DNA from: Oryzias latipes
Taxonomy: Eukaryota; Chordata; Actinopteri; Beloniformes; Adrianichthyidae
DNA length: 64,000 nt
Direction: 5' to 3'
Assembly: GCF_002234675.1 (NCBI RefSeq)
Contig: NC_019864.2
Span: forward strand, 21,516,582-21,580,581
Shown here: positions 47,001 through 59,264 of the stretch, one piece after another
How the letters are laid out: each line of letters starts with the position of its first letter
Position numbering within the stretch: the first letter of the stretch is position 1
Position numbers and translations under genes: made by a program
The notes under the pieces: model-generated
Told to the model about the DNA's origin: nothing
The model's input: the letters and a program-made list of their open reading frames with translations, nothing else
Database searches by the model: none

Positions 47001-50000
47001 GTTTTCCACTCCTTATCTCTCTCACATGCTAACTTTTAATACATTCGTAAAATGAACAAAATTACAGATGAAAAAGATTTTGGTCTTAAAGTCCCGCTCC
47101 AATCAACTTTTGATCTAAAAGTGTTCCCAGTGATCTTTTAATCATAATTATGCCATTTTTAGGAAAAATTAAAAGACCCGTCTAGGACATAGTAAATTTT
47201 CCCATGATTCATCTGTTTACACTCTCTTCTACTGGCTTACAGCCCCTCACACCCCCAACCTAACATCAAGGGGGCAAAAAATATCGGCGCTATTCAGCTG
47301 TACAGTTTTGAGCCAGATGTCAGCTCTGCAAATGGATGCACTGTAATGTAACGGAGCAGGGAGCTTGTGGAACGCCCAGCATATTTTCTACAACACAAGC
47401 TTTTTCAAAAAGGTTTTTTTCAATCCTCTCCTGAATCATTTGCATTTATAAATCCAGTTTTAAGCTCAGTTATTTATATATTCCCCCCATCATCAGAAAA
47501 ATACAATAAAGATATGTTAAAAACACCAAAAACACGATTTTCATTGGAGTGGTTCCTAAAGGCTTACTCATGTTGCTGCTGCTGTGCTTCAAAATTAAAA
47601 TTTGAAAAGGATGAAGAAGAATGTTTATTTTTACAGACTCATGGTCCATTTACCACAATACACACAAAACAAATAAAAGACTTAAGTATAAAAATAGAAC
47701 GCATTCATGACAGTACAAGCATAAAACAGTGAGGTAAAATGACCAAGTATCACAACCTTAAAAAAATGACTACAACTATTGCCAACTAAAAAACTTAAAA
47801 ATTTAAAAAGGGGAACCATACTAAAACCTCCAAATAGGGGACTGGTATCTCAATTAAATCCCTTTTTTTCTTGAATTTACTTTACATTCCAAACTGTGTG
47901 TTTTTAAAGAGAAATTTACCAAGTGGTACCTGTGGTTTTCATGATGCCTCCTTTCTGTGTTCAGGTTTTTTCAGGCGCAGCATCACAAAGAACGCCGTGT
48001 ACAAATGCAAGAGTGGAGGAAACTGTGAGATGGACATGTACATGCGTAGGAAATGCCAGGAGTGCCGGCTGAGAAAGTGCAAGGAGATGGGCATGCTGGC
48101 AGAGTGTGAGTGTAGAAGTGTAGAAATGCAGAAATGGCAGCGTCAGCGTGCAAGTAACATGAGCAGCGATGTGATAAAAGCAAAGTCCTAGTTCTGCCAT
48201 CTGTGACATGCATGATCTTTTGGATCAGACTCAGAAATGGAGCATCACTTACACCACACAATACAAAAGGCTCCGCTTTTGTTGCCCTTCCAAGAAGTCA
48301 GGCGGTCAAATGGAAAGCTCACTTTAAATAGAATCAAACAGGATGTGTTTATGGAATTAATCTAAAATACTGAAAAATTTCCAATAAAACCACCAGCTTG
48401 TAAACTGAGCATCTTCTTTCTCTAATCTACTTATGGCATTTTCTTTAATAACTGTTAGTTCAGACTGAACTCCTCTTTCTCACTAACAGTCCAGCCAAGC
48501 TGTGATGAATAATAAGGCAGGTATAGAATACTGCTGGTTATCCAGTTCTTAATCATTTATAATAAATATTTCCTTTTTCTCTTTAAGTTTACCTGTCAGT
48601 CAAGCCATACCTGTTTGGTGTGACCAGGCTGCGAGGAAGATAATAAGAATACTTTTGAAAAAAATGGCAAACTCATTTGGAAAAAAAATAATAATAAAGG
48701 GAGTCTAAATCTGAGAATCCTGGTGTTTTTGTGTGCAAATTTAGGTAAAGTTACAGTGAAGAATGTTCTTTATTTTGAAATTAAAAGTGAAGGATCTATA
48801 AACAATCTTCCTTGATGCCAACAGGCCTTCTAACAGAGATTCAGTGTAAATCCAAAAGGTTACGCAAGAACACCAAAACCTCTCCAGGAAGGTCAACAGG
48901 AGATGAGACGGAGGGCGCAGACAGTGGAGACAGCAAGCAGGTCACTTCAACCACCAAAGTGCCAAAGGTGAGCACGAGATCTGCAGCATTCCGGATCATG
49001 CTGGCCTGTCTGTTTGAGCCAAACTGATATGTGAGCTGCTGCTCCAATCTGGTGTGTTCTTTTTGTTCTGACACCAGGAAAAGGTTGAAATCACTAAAGA
49101 TCAACAGTCGCTCATCAGACTCATCGTAGATGCCTACAATAGACACCAAATTCCTCAAGATGTTACCAAAAAGCTGGTATTTTGCCCATTTTCCACAGAT
49201 TTGACACCCAAATATCCACAAATTTTAAAAAGAAGGAAGTTCATGTCAGCTCATGTTTGAGTTTTAAAACAGAAAGCCTGTTTTTGACTTTTCCTTCAGC
49301 TACAAGAACAGTACAGCACAGAGGAAAACTTCCTCCTCCTGACTGAAATCGCAACAAGTCAAGTTCAAGTGTTGGTGGAGTTTACAAAAAACATCCCAGG
49401 TATTTAAGATAATTTTTCTATTACAAGTGCTTCTTCAAATGGAAACCTAAACAGATTGTTTGTATCAAGAGATTTTCCTTCTCTGGACAGGCTTTCTGTC
49501 TCTGGATCATGAAGATCAGATCGCTCTACTAAAGGGCTCAGCCGTGGAAGCCATGTTTCTGCGCTCAGCTCAGGTTTTCAGCAGAAAGATGCCGAGTGGA
49601 CACACAGACGTTTTGGAGGAGAGGATACGCAAGAGTGGTAAGACTGATTGTTCATATTTCTATGGGTTGGAAAAAGTTGAAAAAAAGGAGTTCTTTTTCA
49701 GTTTCTTGGCTTTTGTATGCGTAATCCAGTCAGGTCTTCCTTAAATTTTTTATTTGTGTGACTCAGTGGAGAGAAGTGTGCTGACCCACTGATCTCTGGT
49801 TGAGTGTAGGTTACATGCACACGCACACCCTCTCAGGATACAGTTTCACCTGGTAACTGTGGGCTGATCCTTGAAGAATAATTAGTGTATTAAGTCATAT
49901 AATATGCACTTTCATATTCATATCCAACAGCTTGCTGGTTTTATATTCATGTGCATTAAAATGAGATGTCATTGTGTCATCCGGGATGGACAGTTAGACA

Positions 50001-52745
50001 GCAGAGGTGACGGGGTGGTTGTGAGTGTGTATGAGTGTTTGTGTGTCTCGGTGCTGCTCCAGTGTGAATGGTTGGGATCAGAGATATTCACAGTAAAGGC
50101 CAGTCTGGGATAAAAGGCGGTGGAGCTGTCGGAGGAGACCATTGTCTCTTATCAAAACATCAGGGGTGTTTTGTGCTCTTCTCTTCCTCTGAGCCCCAGT
50201 GGCATTTCTGAAAGCTCGCGTCTGAGCAGACACTCTGCCTGAGCCGGTTTGAGGAGCGTCAAAAGAAGCAGCAACACCCGGCTTGGAGCAAACACATATA
50301 AAGATGACTTTAAAAATATATTTTAAACTTTTTGCCACAGATTAAAAAGGATTTGCTAGGTATGTTATATGTTTAAAGGATGAGATTGTTAACTGACAAC
50401 CATTTTTAAAAACCCACTCTAATGAAAACAATGTTTTTGGTGTTATTTTAACACATTCTTGAGGCATTTTTCTCATGATGGAGGACATATATGAAGAAAA
50501 TTAAGCTTACATTGAATTTCTGAGTATTTCTTCGCTCAAATTGTTGTGAATCAAGAACAGATAAAAAAAAAACGTGTTTGAAAAAGATTGTAGCTGTGGC
50601 GTATAAAATACTACAGCAAGCCACAAGCTCCCTGCTCTGCTCCATTCTGATGCATCCACTTGCAGACAAATAGATCCATGTACGTCTTTGTTTTCCTCGT
50701 CTGAGCTGAACACGGTACGGCTGGAGAGCTCCAATGTTGCTCGCCGTTTTTGTTGGACAGGTTAGGTTAGGGTTGTGAGGAGCTGTAAGCTAGCAGAAGA
50801 GCGTGTAAATAGGTGGATAATGGGAATTGGGGGTAGGCTTACTCTGCACCAACAGGAAAATTTCTAATGAACTCCTGCCACTCACTAGAAAATGGCACAG
50901 GTTTTTTTTTTTTTTTTTGGCTAAAAACTGCATAATTATAAGTTAAAAGACCACTGGGAACGCTTTTACAATTGTTTAAAAAGATGATCGGAGTGGGACT
51001 TTAAACATAAAAATTGACTGCAAAACTGTAAATTTATTGAATATTTAATTCAAGTGTCTTCACTATAAGAAAACTTGTGCTGATGTGTTGTGAAAGGTTT
51101 TAGTTTGATAGTGTAAAATTTTATTTTTCTTTTCCAGGTATTTCAGAAGAATTTATTACCCCCCTGTTTAACTTTTACAAGAGTGTGGGTGAGCTCCACA
51201 TGGTGCTGGAAGAACAAGCTTTGCTCACCGCCGTAACCATCCTGACACCTGGTGAGCCACTAATTTAATGTCTTTTTTATTATGCGATTCACAAAGGTCG
51301 CCAGTTACTCAACTTCATTTCTATAGTAGTTAATTGAATCCTTTTTTAGGTAAAAATATATGTAGAAAAACAACAACAAAAGTGTTTAAGAAAACAAAGG
51401 AAAATGCAGGCTACTTCTTCAAAGTGTAAAAAGAGATTTACTAAAAGTTAAAAAATAAAAGGTTCTTAAATGTAAAAATGTTTTTGACACCAAAAGCTTT
51501 GGTTATACTCTCCAGATCAGTTATGGTCAACGTGTCTCACATATTCAAGGACAAAACTAAGACCTTTTGTTTGACCTAAATTAACAATTAGAGAAGTCAT
51601 CTGATTCTTAACATCACCCAAACAAACTTTGGGTCATATTTATTTTGGAAATATGGAGAAAAAAATGTATCAGCGTACCAACGCACCAGCTCAAATAAAA
51701 CATAACATTTTGTTTAGTAAATTTGGTGTTTAATTTGAGAAGAAAGAACCTAACTTTGTCCACATTGAAGTCCAAATCTCAAACTTTGCCATTTTCTGGT
51801 GCCCTGTTTGATAAGTTGCACTCATTGCCCTTTGTCTTTGACACCATTTTTTTATTCTTTATAATCTATTACTTAAAGGCTGCCAAAACACTCAAGTCTC
51901 TGTAAAATTAAAAACTAAGTTATCTTGTTACGTGAAAGGTGGTTTTTGCCACCTTGCCCAGCTTCATGGGCCAAATCTCCGTCTGCTATCCTACTTTGGT
52001 AGGTTTGGTGCTATGTTTCCTCCTATTGCTCAAAAAAAGCAAAAAGAAAAAGCAGTCCTAATATAGAACCCTATGGAATGTCATAAATTACTATTAAAAG
52101 TAACATTAATACCATATACATACTTATATGTTTCACACATCAGAGCTGGATTTGGCAAGTTAAATGGACCTGAAGAAGGTTTGCTGCAATATTTGCCAAA
52201 GCCATTTGAGTAAATAATTGTTTTAAGACAACATTTCTGAGAAACTCAAGACATAGTCCATTTTTAAATTTAATTAGAGATAAACTTCAGAGGTTAGTGG
52301 CACAAAATCGTTTGCTTTAAGGAAAACTTTTTCTGAGTCCAAAAAGGCTTGGGAAAGAGCAAATATCATTCCCAGGAATGAGGTGATTGATTAGAAGTCC
52401 TGATTTTAGATTTTTGTTATAAATGTGACTCTGAAATCAAAATTTTTAGGCCTCATTAGGCATAAAAGGTTATTTATAATCACCATCTCCTCCAATATTT
52501 TGTCAGACCGGCCATATGTGAAAAACCAGCAGGCTGTCGAGAGACTGCAGGAGCCCATGGTGGACGTTCTGAGAAAGCTGTGTGCCCTGAAGCGTCCACA
52601 GGAGCCACAATACTTTGCTCGCCTCCTGGGGCGCCTTACAGAGCTGAGGACACTCAACCATTACCACGCAGAGATGCTCACATCCTGGAGAGTGAACGAC
52701 CACAAGTTCACGCCGCTTCTCTGTGAGATCTGGGATGTGCAGTGA
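41021..52745 (+). CDS. nr1h4: nr1h4: farnesoid X receptor (bile acid nuclear receptor)
   Basis: Ligand-activated nuclear transcription factor, partner of RXR, that controls bile acid and lipid genes. Coding exons: 41021-41117, 45155-45532, 47965-48105, 48825-48967, 49078-49176, 49300-49399, 49491-49637, 51138-51251, 52507-52745. Phases agree (1458 nt, 485 aa). The N-terminus '[13 protein letters not shown]' resembles the human FXR-alpha1/2 leader. A/B domain: '[11 protein letters not shown]', '[13 protein letters not shown]'. First zinc finger '[20 protein letters not shown]' (from about residue 137) with P-box CEGCKG, split from the second finger by an intron as in other family members; second finger '[20 protein letters not shown]'. 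Ligand domain: '[20 protein letters not shown]', '[20 protein letters not shown]', AF-2 helix 'PLLCEIWDV'. The first coding ATG is inferred from similarity; other promoters and leader exons may exist outside what I can see. Confidence 0.94.
42211..42289. repeat. (CATC)n microsatellite
   Basis: About 19 CATC units with one CATCTATC interruption, in nr1h4 intron 1. Typical of edges of fish dispersed repeats. Confidence 0.95.
45580..45860 (+). repeat. Degenerate teleost dispersed repeat, 'caaggcgc' type
   Basis: 'aatcaaattcaatttattta', 'gttgtctcaaggcgccaggc', 'ggggagaggaaaactccttc', 'cagagaggacaggaaggaga' follow, in order, the landmarks of a very common fish repeat ('tttatttatatagcgcc ... tgcctcaaggcgc ... 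ggaaaaactccc ... agaggaagacagga'). Strongly decayed. It begins close after the donor of nr1h4 exon 2. Confidence 0.6.
46180..46620. promoter_or_regulatory. Candidate enhancer block in nr1h4 intron 2
   Basis: Repeat-free, GC-richer 440 bp between degraded repeats, with 'gtcagaatgtctagtaacag', 'tgacaatgccaggagtgtgg' and 'gagttgagtcacgccgaggc' (TGAGTCA, AP-1 type). Short frames on both strands lack fitting splice sites. A regulatory role is inferred from composition. Confidence 0.35.
47088..47566 (-). repeat. Dispersed repeat family A, copy 3 (inverted)
   Basis: Reverse orientation relative to the other copies: 'taaagtcccgctccaatcaa' at its left matches the complement of 'gatcggagtgggactttaa'; then 'ggcttacagcccctcacac', 'gcaaatggatgcactg', 'acggagcagggagcttgtgg', and a right end 'acaccaaaaacacgattttc' followed by 'attggagtgg'. 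It lies in nr1h4 intron 2, about 400 bp before exon 3. Confidence 0.7.
50411..51006 (+). repeat. Dispersed repeat family A, copy 4 (longest)
   Basis: Starts 'cccactctaatgaaaacaat' and ends 'gatgatcggagtgggacttt'. The terminal 'cactc(c/t)(a/g)at' elements are inverted relative to each other, which suggests a DNA-transposon-derived MITE. It lies in nr1h4 intron 7, opposite in orientation to the copy in intron 2. Confidence 0.72.
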
Positions 52746-53014
52746 CATCTTGGAGCATTGACGACAGTTTAAACCATGAGATGGACTTCGTGGTTTACAA
52801 ATGCATGCTGGTATTGAAGACGGGGAAATCGGATGTTAAATTTCTGCGCAATGCAATTGCCTATTTCATTTTTTTTCTTTTATCTGTTTATCTTGCTAGT
52901 AAAAGAAGTCAAACAAACACTGGAACTTTACAAACCCCCAAAAAGTGTTCAGAAAAGAGGCCAGATTTAGATGAGACAGAGATTAATCGTAATTGTTTAT
53001 ATCATAATGTGTGT

Positions 53015-53124
<110 letters not shown>

Positions 53125-53195
53125 AATATAGTATATATAGTATATACAGTAAAGCCAATAATCACCATCTATTTCTGTAGAAACCATATGATTTA

Positions 53196-53201
53196 AATAA
53201 A
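53196..53201 (+). terminator. nr1h4: Probable nr1h4 poly(A) signal
   Basis: AATAAA 451 nt past the stop, just after the AT array. Further TA-rich sequence follows; other signals downstream cannot be excluded. Confidence 0.5.
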
Positions 53202-53209
53202 AAAAGGTT

Positions 53210-54111
53210 CTGCTGGGTCCAGTAAACTCAAAGCTGACATTTAAAATTTGAATTTCTTTGAGTGTTTGATGTTGTATGTCTGCCATGTATAATCCTTTAA
53301 TATGTAATGACAAGTAAAATGGATCATTGACTTTTTAGGCTTTATTTATGGTCACCTTTATCTTCTAAAGACAAAAGCACTTCAAATCAAGCACCATGAG
53401 TGTGTTTTTGTACAATTTAGCTAATAAATTATGTTTAATGTTATTGTGTGCGATTGTTAATACAACTTTTTATTCAACTCTCTTTGATATGGTGTCTTTT
53501 TTTGTTCTGTCTGTTATTGTTCCTTGTTATCATGCTCTTTATGAAAGGGACTTTATTGGAAACATCAATGCCAATTATTACAACATTTGTCAAGTTGTGT
53601 TAGAAAAAGGTTAATGAATTTATTAAAAAATTCTGACAAATGGTGCAAAAAAATGTATAGGGAGATCAGACTACAGTACAAACACGTCATACATGATTAA
53701 ACATCCAAGGTTTAATTTACTTAAAGTACCTTTTGATAATCTTTACATCATTTACATTGTTACTCACTCAAAGATCCTTTTTTACATTTAGGAAAGCAAC
53801 GCTGTAAAAGTTTAATGGTTAAAAAGAGGCAAAAAATGACTAAACTTTCATGTAAAATTTTTTTTGAGTATTTTACAGTTTACTGTGCTTTGATGACATG
53901 AAACAGTAAGTGCTGGTTAGAATCCATCATTGTGTCTTAGCACCACCTTGTGGAGCTAAGACAAGCAACAAGCAACAAATGTTATTTAACAAAGCCAACA
54001 AAACATAAAAATGACTTGAACTGCATTTAGTGGGAATTCTAACCCCTGTATTATATTTGCTGCTCTTTTACTACTCTGTCTTCTAAATAAGCAAAATAAT
54101 CTTTAAGGCAC
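53210..54111. other. Short gap between converging nr1h4 and c1qtnf4
   Basis: AT-rich, no gene. It holds a possible c1qtnf4 poly(A) signal on the minus strand (TTTATT at 53619-53624 on the + strand), about 490 nt past the c1qtnf4 stop. Confidence 0.45.
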
Positions 54112-57100
54112 TTATAGATGATTGTTAGAGAAAGTCTCTATTCCGGGATAAACCAGGAAACCAGAAAACGTGGTGTACCTCCCCTGGTTGCTGTAGACTG
54201 CATAGCGCTCATCTTGTTGGCTGTACAACCAGACATTTTCTCCGCTGCGCAGCAACAACAGCAAGCTCTGACTCTGCATCTCCCGCCTCTTTGATGTATC
54301 CTCGTCAAACACCATGGCCTGCACGTCTCCGTTCCCTGTCATCAGTTTCACGGAGACAGCCCTGCGAGGGTGTTTCCCCACCGTGAAAGCGAAAAAATAT
54401 GCGCCAGGGAAGTGGCACGTAAACATGCCAGAGGTTTTGTTAAAATGTCCCCCGATGTTCACATACTCCACGTCAAAGGTCAAAGGTGACTTGCTCCCGT
54501 GCATGCCGTTGTGACCCATTAGTGCTGACGTCCGCGCCACTGAGAAGGCGGAGCGTGGCTGCTCGGCGGATTCAGCCTGAGATGGGCAATTGGGGTAGGA
54601 CAGAGCCGGAGGGGAGAGATAGTTGCTGATTTGGCTGGTTGGCTGGATATCAGGATAGACGAGGTAACCAGAGAAAGTGATGTAAGGGCCAGTGTTACTG
54701 TAAACAGCATACTGGGGACTCTGCTGCAAAAGCAGCCACACTGTGTCCATTTCTTTCAAAGTGATCATGACACTCTGGCTTTGGACTTTCCTTCCTTTCT
54801 TGCGGTAATCATCATAGGCTATGGCCTGCACCTCCTCCCCGTTCTTCACCAGTATAACAGAGAGCAGCTTTTTTGGAAACTTGCCCACAGAGAAAGAGAA
54901 GTAGTAAGCCCCAGGGATGCGGCAGCGGAAGTGGCCAGTGTCTGGATTGAAATCCCCTCCGATGTTGGCCAAGAGCTTGTTGAAAGTCACTGCCTTCTGC
55001 TTGCCTCCGACCACGCTGCTGGTTCGGGATGCAGAGAAGGCAGAGCGAAGACCTGTTGTCACTGGAGGGGCATGAAGAGGGGCAACAGATCCAGAGAAAA
55101 GGATCATGATGAACAAACATGCCAGGCAGATTTGTGTGGCCCAGAGAGCTGAAAAGAAAAGAGAAAAAGAGGCTGAATTTGAGCAGGGAGTAAACTGAAT
55201 CTGATAGTAGTTTTTGTCAAACTATAGACTCTAGAGAGGCCAATGGCTAGAACAGTGGCCTGCAACCTGCAGCTCCAGAGCCACAAGTGGCTCTTTTACC
55301 CCTCCATTGTGACTCTTTGGTTAAAGAAACTTTTTTTTCAGTTTTTAAAAGTTGCTACAAAGTAAAAAGTAAGTAAGTAGTAAAGTTAGTAAACTAACTT
55401 AAATTTTATTCAATTCAAACATTCCCAAACATTTTGACAGATTTTTTGTGCGCTGTGTAGCTACCATTGAAAATCAATTGTCAGTCAGCACAACCAGAGA
55501 TAAGGTGCACCAGATTATAAGGTGAGTTTTTTATTTTTAAACCAATTCAAGCATTTTAAGTGTGCCTTATGCGTCATAAAACACAGTAAGGGTCACCATT
55601 TTGTTCTGACCTAATTTTTGTTTGTTACATTTACAAATTTGTGGTTGAGAAGCACCACAAACTCTAAAATAAACTTTTGTTTTAATCACTGCCAACATAA
55701 CACCACCTACTACTACAATTTGCTGCATTGAGATATGTGACACAGGGTGTCTTTTATTTTGAAAGAATGTCACGTGAACCTCTGTCAAAAGTTATAAACC
55801 ATTTTATATTTTGAAAAAAATGCTATTTTTTATGTTGATGTTTAACTCATGCCAAAGAAAAGCAATAGTTCATTTAAATTTATCATGATAGCAACACAAA
55901 AATGGAAATCAGTTTCTTGTTTTTCTGAAAGGTGAAATACAACTTTGTGGTTGTAGTCTGAGAGGAATCTATTTCGAATTTAAGTGTTGAAGGTTGCAGA
56001 CCTCTTTTACTCTGGTAAAACATTTTTATGTGCTAAAAGAAGAATAAAAGCAAGTTGTTTAATCCAAACGGTTGTAAATCTGAAACTCAGTACATTGCTT
56101 CCATTTACCAATAATCACAGAAAAAGACAAAATCATGAGCAGCTTTTGTGCATCCTGGTGGAAGGAGCTGGTGTTGACTTAACTGAAGTTGAAAAGAAAC
56201 AGTGGGTGAGCACTGAGCGCAGATTGTAAATTGTTCACTATTATTTGGCATATTTTTATTAATGGTCCTTAAAATGTCTTCAAAGTTTGCTTCTTATCTC
56301 CTCTTTCACTCAAACAAGTACACACAATCAAAGCATCTACCTTCTTTTCAGCTCAAACACGGAAAAACTGAGCCATAACCAAGTGATTTTTCATTTTCCC
56401 CCTCTGATTTCTAGTTTAACTTGCAGTTTCTCACACTGATTGCAAGAAATAACTTGACAGAGAAACCAAAAAAAGACTCAAAATTGCAGCAAGTATCAAG
56501 ATGAAAAATTCAAACCTTGTTATCATCGAACATATTGTTACCAATTCCTGTGATAAAGGGTTAATAGGAACGTGCTGGATGGCCAGTTGACATAAAGTCA
56601 TGTTGCCAGTGAAAGCAGCAGCCCCTCTGATGTGGCTCATGTGTCTGTTCTTCCTGTGCACTGATAAAACAGACGGCATTAGCTGCTGGTCCATCTGCCC
56701 CTGTGTGCTCAACAATGGAAAATTTCACAGGGCTGTGTCGTGAGCTGTGTCAGGATGGGACGAACTGCAAAAATGCCCTTTGAAGTCATGCTCCCACTCT
56801 CTTGCAGCCCATTAATCCATCTTCCTTTTAATGTTTGGACTTTGCAAAGTATCAAGAGAAAATATTTTAAAAATGGCTTTATTAATAGCTCAAATGTATT
56901 ATTTAGATAAAACAAAATCACAGTTTAAGCAAATAACAATTAACAATAAATAGGATAGCAAGGAGAAAAGACATGTTATCTGCTCTTGTTTAGTATTTTG
57001 AGTAATAGAGTGGGATGCAAAATTGCAGGTTAAGCTTTGAATTTAGTAAGTTGTTCTGTAAACTCGTCTCTTACAACAGGAATGCAGCTGAAAAAGTTGA

Positions 57101-57360
57101 GACCATAAGCAAATCAAAATGTAACGTCACAAGATTCACACTAGTTGAAACACATTATTTTTAAATAACTGAAATTCTTCTGTTAAAACTATTTAAAATT
57201 GTGAAATAAAATTGAGTTAATGTTGTTTAAATAGCTTGTACAATAAATAGATCCTACACAAACCTAAAAAAATCAAATAAATTAACAGCAATTTAAATTC
57301 TAACAACTTCAAAAGATATAAAAACCCACCTGGCAAGTTTAGTTGGTACAAAAATAGCAT
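54112..57360 (-). CDS. c1qtnf4: c1qtnf4: secreted protein with two tandem C1q domains (CTRP4)
   Basis: Secreted C1q/TNF-superfamily factor; human C1QTNF4 is unusual in having two C1q domains and no collagen stalk, and that layout is seen here. Coding exons: 57360-57330 (31 nt) and 55148-54112. Exon 1 'MLFLYQLNLP' splices in phase (G + CT) to 'LWATQICLACLFIMILFSGS', together a signal peptide with likely cleavage after about residue 33. Domain 1 spans about 45-177 ('LRSAFSASRTSSV', 'NIGGDFNPDTGHFRCRIPGA', 'ITFSGYLVYPD') and domain 2 about 209-346 ('RSAFSVARTSAL', 'VNIGGHFNKTSGMFTCHFPG', 'RREMQSQS', 'TTFSGFLVYPG'). Total 355 aa (human 329). Human codes this in one exon as I recall, so the split leader may be a fish trait; the tiny first exon rests on phase and splice sites alone. 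Confidence 0.87.
55250..55330. repeat. hAT-derived fragment in c1qtnf4 intron
   Basis: 'ggcctgcaacctgcagctcc' and 'agagccacaagtggctcttt' match the fish hAT group that also gave the element at 11.27 kb. Only one end remains. Confidence 0.55.
55498..55596. repeat. Fragment of 'gtgcaccttataa' MITE family in c1qtnf4 intron
   Basis: 'aaggtgcaccagattataag' and 'aagtgtgccttatgcgtcat' recall a palindromic fish MITE with 'gcgccttataatgcggtgcg' units. Degraded. Confidence 0.45.
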
Positions 57361-59160
57361 CCTGGACTCCTGATCTTCTGTTGGAATGAAGTTCTTGTGA
57401 ATTTGCAGTGCTGCTAATGTAACAGGTCCAACACTGCTGCAACAAAGATTTTATTTGGACAAAATGTGGAGAGGGAGGAGCTCCAACTCCATCCAGTCTA
57501 GCAGACATCCAGCTTCCAATTTGTTTTGACTAACGCAGAAAGAGTGTAAGATCCAAACTTTGAATGCCTATAATCGAATTTGCCAGGTGTTGCATGAGAA
57601 AAAGATGAGAATAATCTAAAAGAAATACAATGAAACAATATGAAAATTTTCGTAACACTCCTGAAATATCTTAAATCTGACAGCAAATTTTAAGAAAATG
57701 CAGAGAAAAAACTGGATTATGGAAAAACCAATATGACAAAATCAAGAATATAATCATCATAAAATAGGTTAAGACATATCGCATGCAGGAAACATTGCAT
57801 TTGATATTTTTGACCTTTTTTGTTTTTGGAAAATATTACAAAAGCTTTTGCTCATTTGTTCTCCATTTGTGCATAGATTTTAATATATTCAATTCTATTT
57901 TGTTGTTGTGATTGTTTTTCACACCATTCACCTCTAAAGAGATAAAACATTTTTAATTAAGTAGCTAGAGTACTGGTTTTAGAAAAAAATGTTGACTTTT
58001 TTCTTGTTTGTGTTTTTCTGAGCATTAAACATAAGACATTGCTTGTTCTTGTAAGCTGTAGGCAGAGATGTGTAGTAAAGAGTTACATTTACTACATTCA
58101 CTTAAGTTACATTTATTGCATAATACTTGATTGATCCCACTTTAAGGATATATCTGAGGAGCAACTCACAGTAGAGACAAAGTAGACACAAGGATGGAAA
58201 GATCAAAACAGAACACTGTGGATGCATGGGACTCTTGAAAATACTTTACTCAATTACAATTTAACGAACAATCTATATCAGATTGAATAATAAACAATTT
58301 GTAAAACCTGTTCAATATGCATTAAATATATGTTGCCAAGAAGACTTTCAAGTGGACGCTTCTTTGTTTTATCAAATTTGGATAATAATGTTTTAGAGTG
58401 AAGAGACTTTGATGGTAATAATAGCAAACTCTATGATAACTTTAGAAAAAAAAGGTTTATAATAAGATCACCTGTAATATAATAGATGAATAATTTTAAT
58501 TAAAAAACATTGTTTTAAGCTAGCACATGGGAAATCAGGGCTCAATTCACAGTGTGCAATGAGCTTCATCTTGTGTGGGCAAGACTCTTTTTGATTATAT
58601 TTTTGTCAAAAACAATGTCCAATAAACGTTTTTGGAGCATTTTACATAAAACTTGATTTTTTTATTTTAAAAATATTGCCAATGCTGTATTTTGGACCCT
58701 TTTTTCAACAATGTGAAATTTAAACCAAGCTTGTATTGTAAAGGACCTTCACCTTCACATAAGCCACTAAAAGAAGCTTGAAGGTACAACAACAGTAAAA
58801 AATAAGTTGAGATATCTGAACTAGTTCTTAACAAAAAAATAATATGTAAAATAGGTCTACATTAAAAACTTGTGTGAAAAAGGCTACACTACAGATCGCT
58901 TTTTAATTATTAGTTTATCACAACTGCAGTTTTATCAATATTTTAAAATGATTATTACTTTTCCAGAACTTTCCGAAGTGAATGACTGTGCACATGCGTA
59001 GATTGGATAGTTGTTTTCAATTCACGGTCTGGGCTCAATTTATTTTTAATTTTTATATTGATGCTGTCTTGTTGGAATAATTTTTTCGAGTTAAACGTTC
59101 AATAAAAAATAATAAAATGTATATTTTTGGATCTTCTCTGCCCATCTCTGGCTGTACTAG
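57361..59160. other. AT-rich intergenic DNA between the divergent c1qtnf4 and ube2n starts
   Basis: About 57361-57520 probably holds the c1qtnf4 5' UTR and promoter; the rest is very AT-rich with no coding frame, RNA gene or clear mobile element that I can support. Confidence 0.4.
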
Positions 59161-59264
59161 ATCTGCTGCGTCATGACGCAGGCAGCCCGGAAGACGTTTG
59201 TTTGCTGTCAATGCCAACGGCAAGGAGAAGACACCAAGAGCTAAAAGCCCGCATTTGAGACAAG
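59160..59264 (+). promoter_or_regulatory. ube2n: ube2n promoter and 5' UTR with palindromic CRE/ATF-type site
   Basis: 'tgcgtcatgacgca' (59167-59180) is a perfect 14-bp palindrome holding two overlapping ATF/CREB-like half sites. An ETS-like 'ccggaag' follows at 59188-59194. TATA-less, CpG-containing, typical of a housekeeping promoter. Confidence 0.6.

Noticed and set aside
54631-55152. 173-aa frame on the + strand opposite c1qtnf4
   Set aside because: It is a shadow of the c1qtnf4 coding exon; no domain is recognisable and the minus strand encodes two clear C1q domains.
57293-57508. 71-aa minus-strand frame upstream of c1qtnf4 as a separate gene
   Set aside because: No known domain. The same DNA fits better as the c1qtnf4 leader exon read in another frame from the ATG at 57360.
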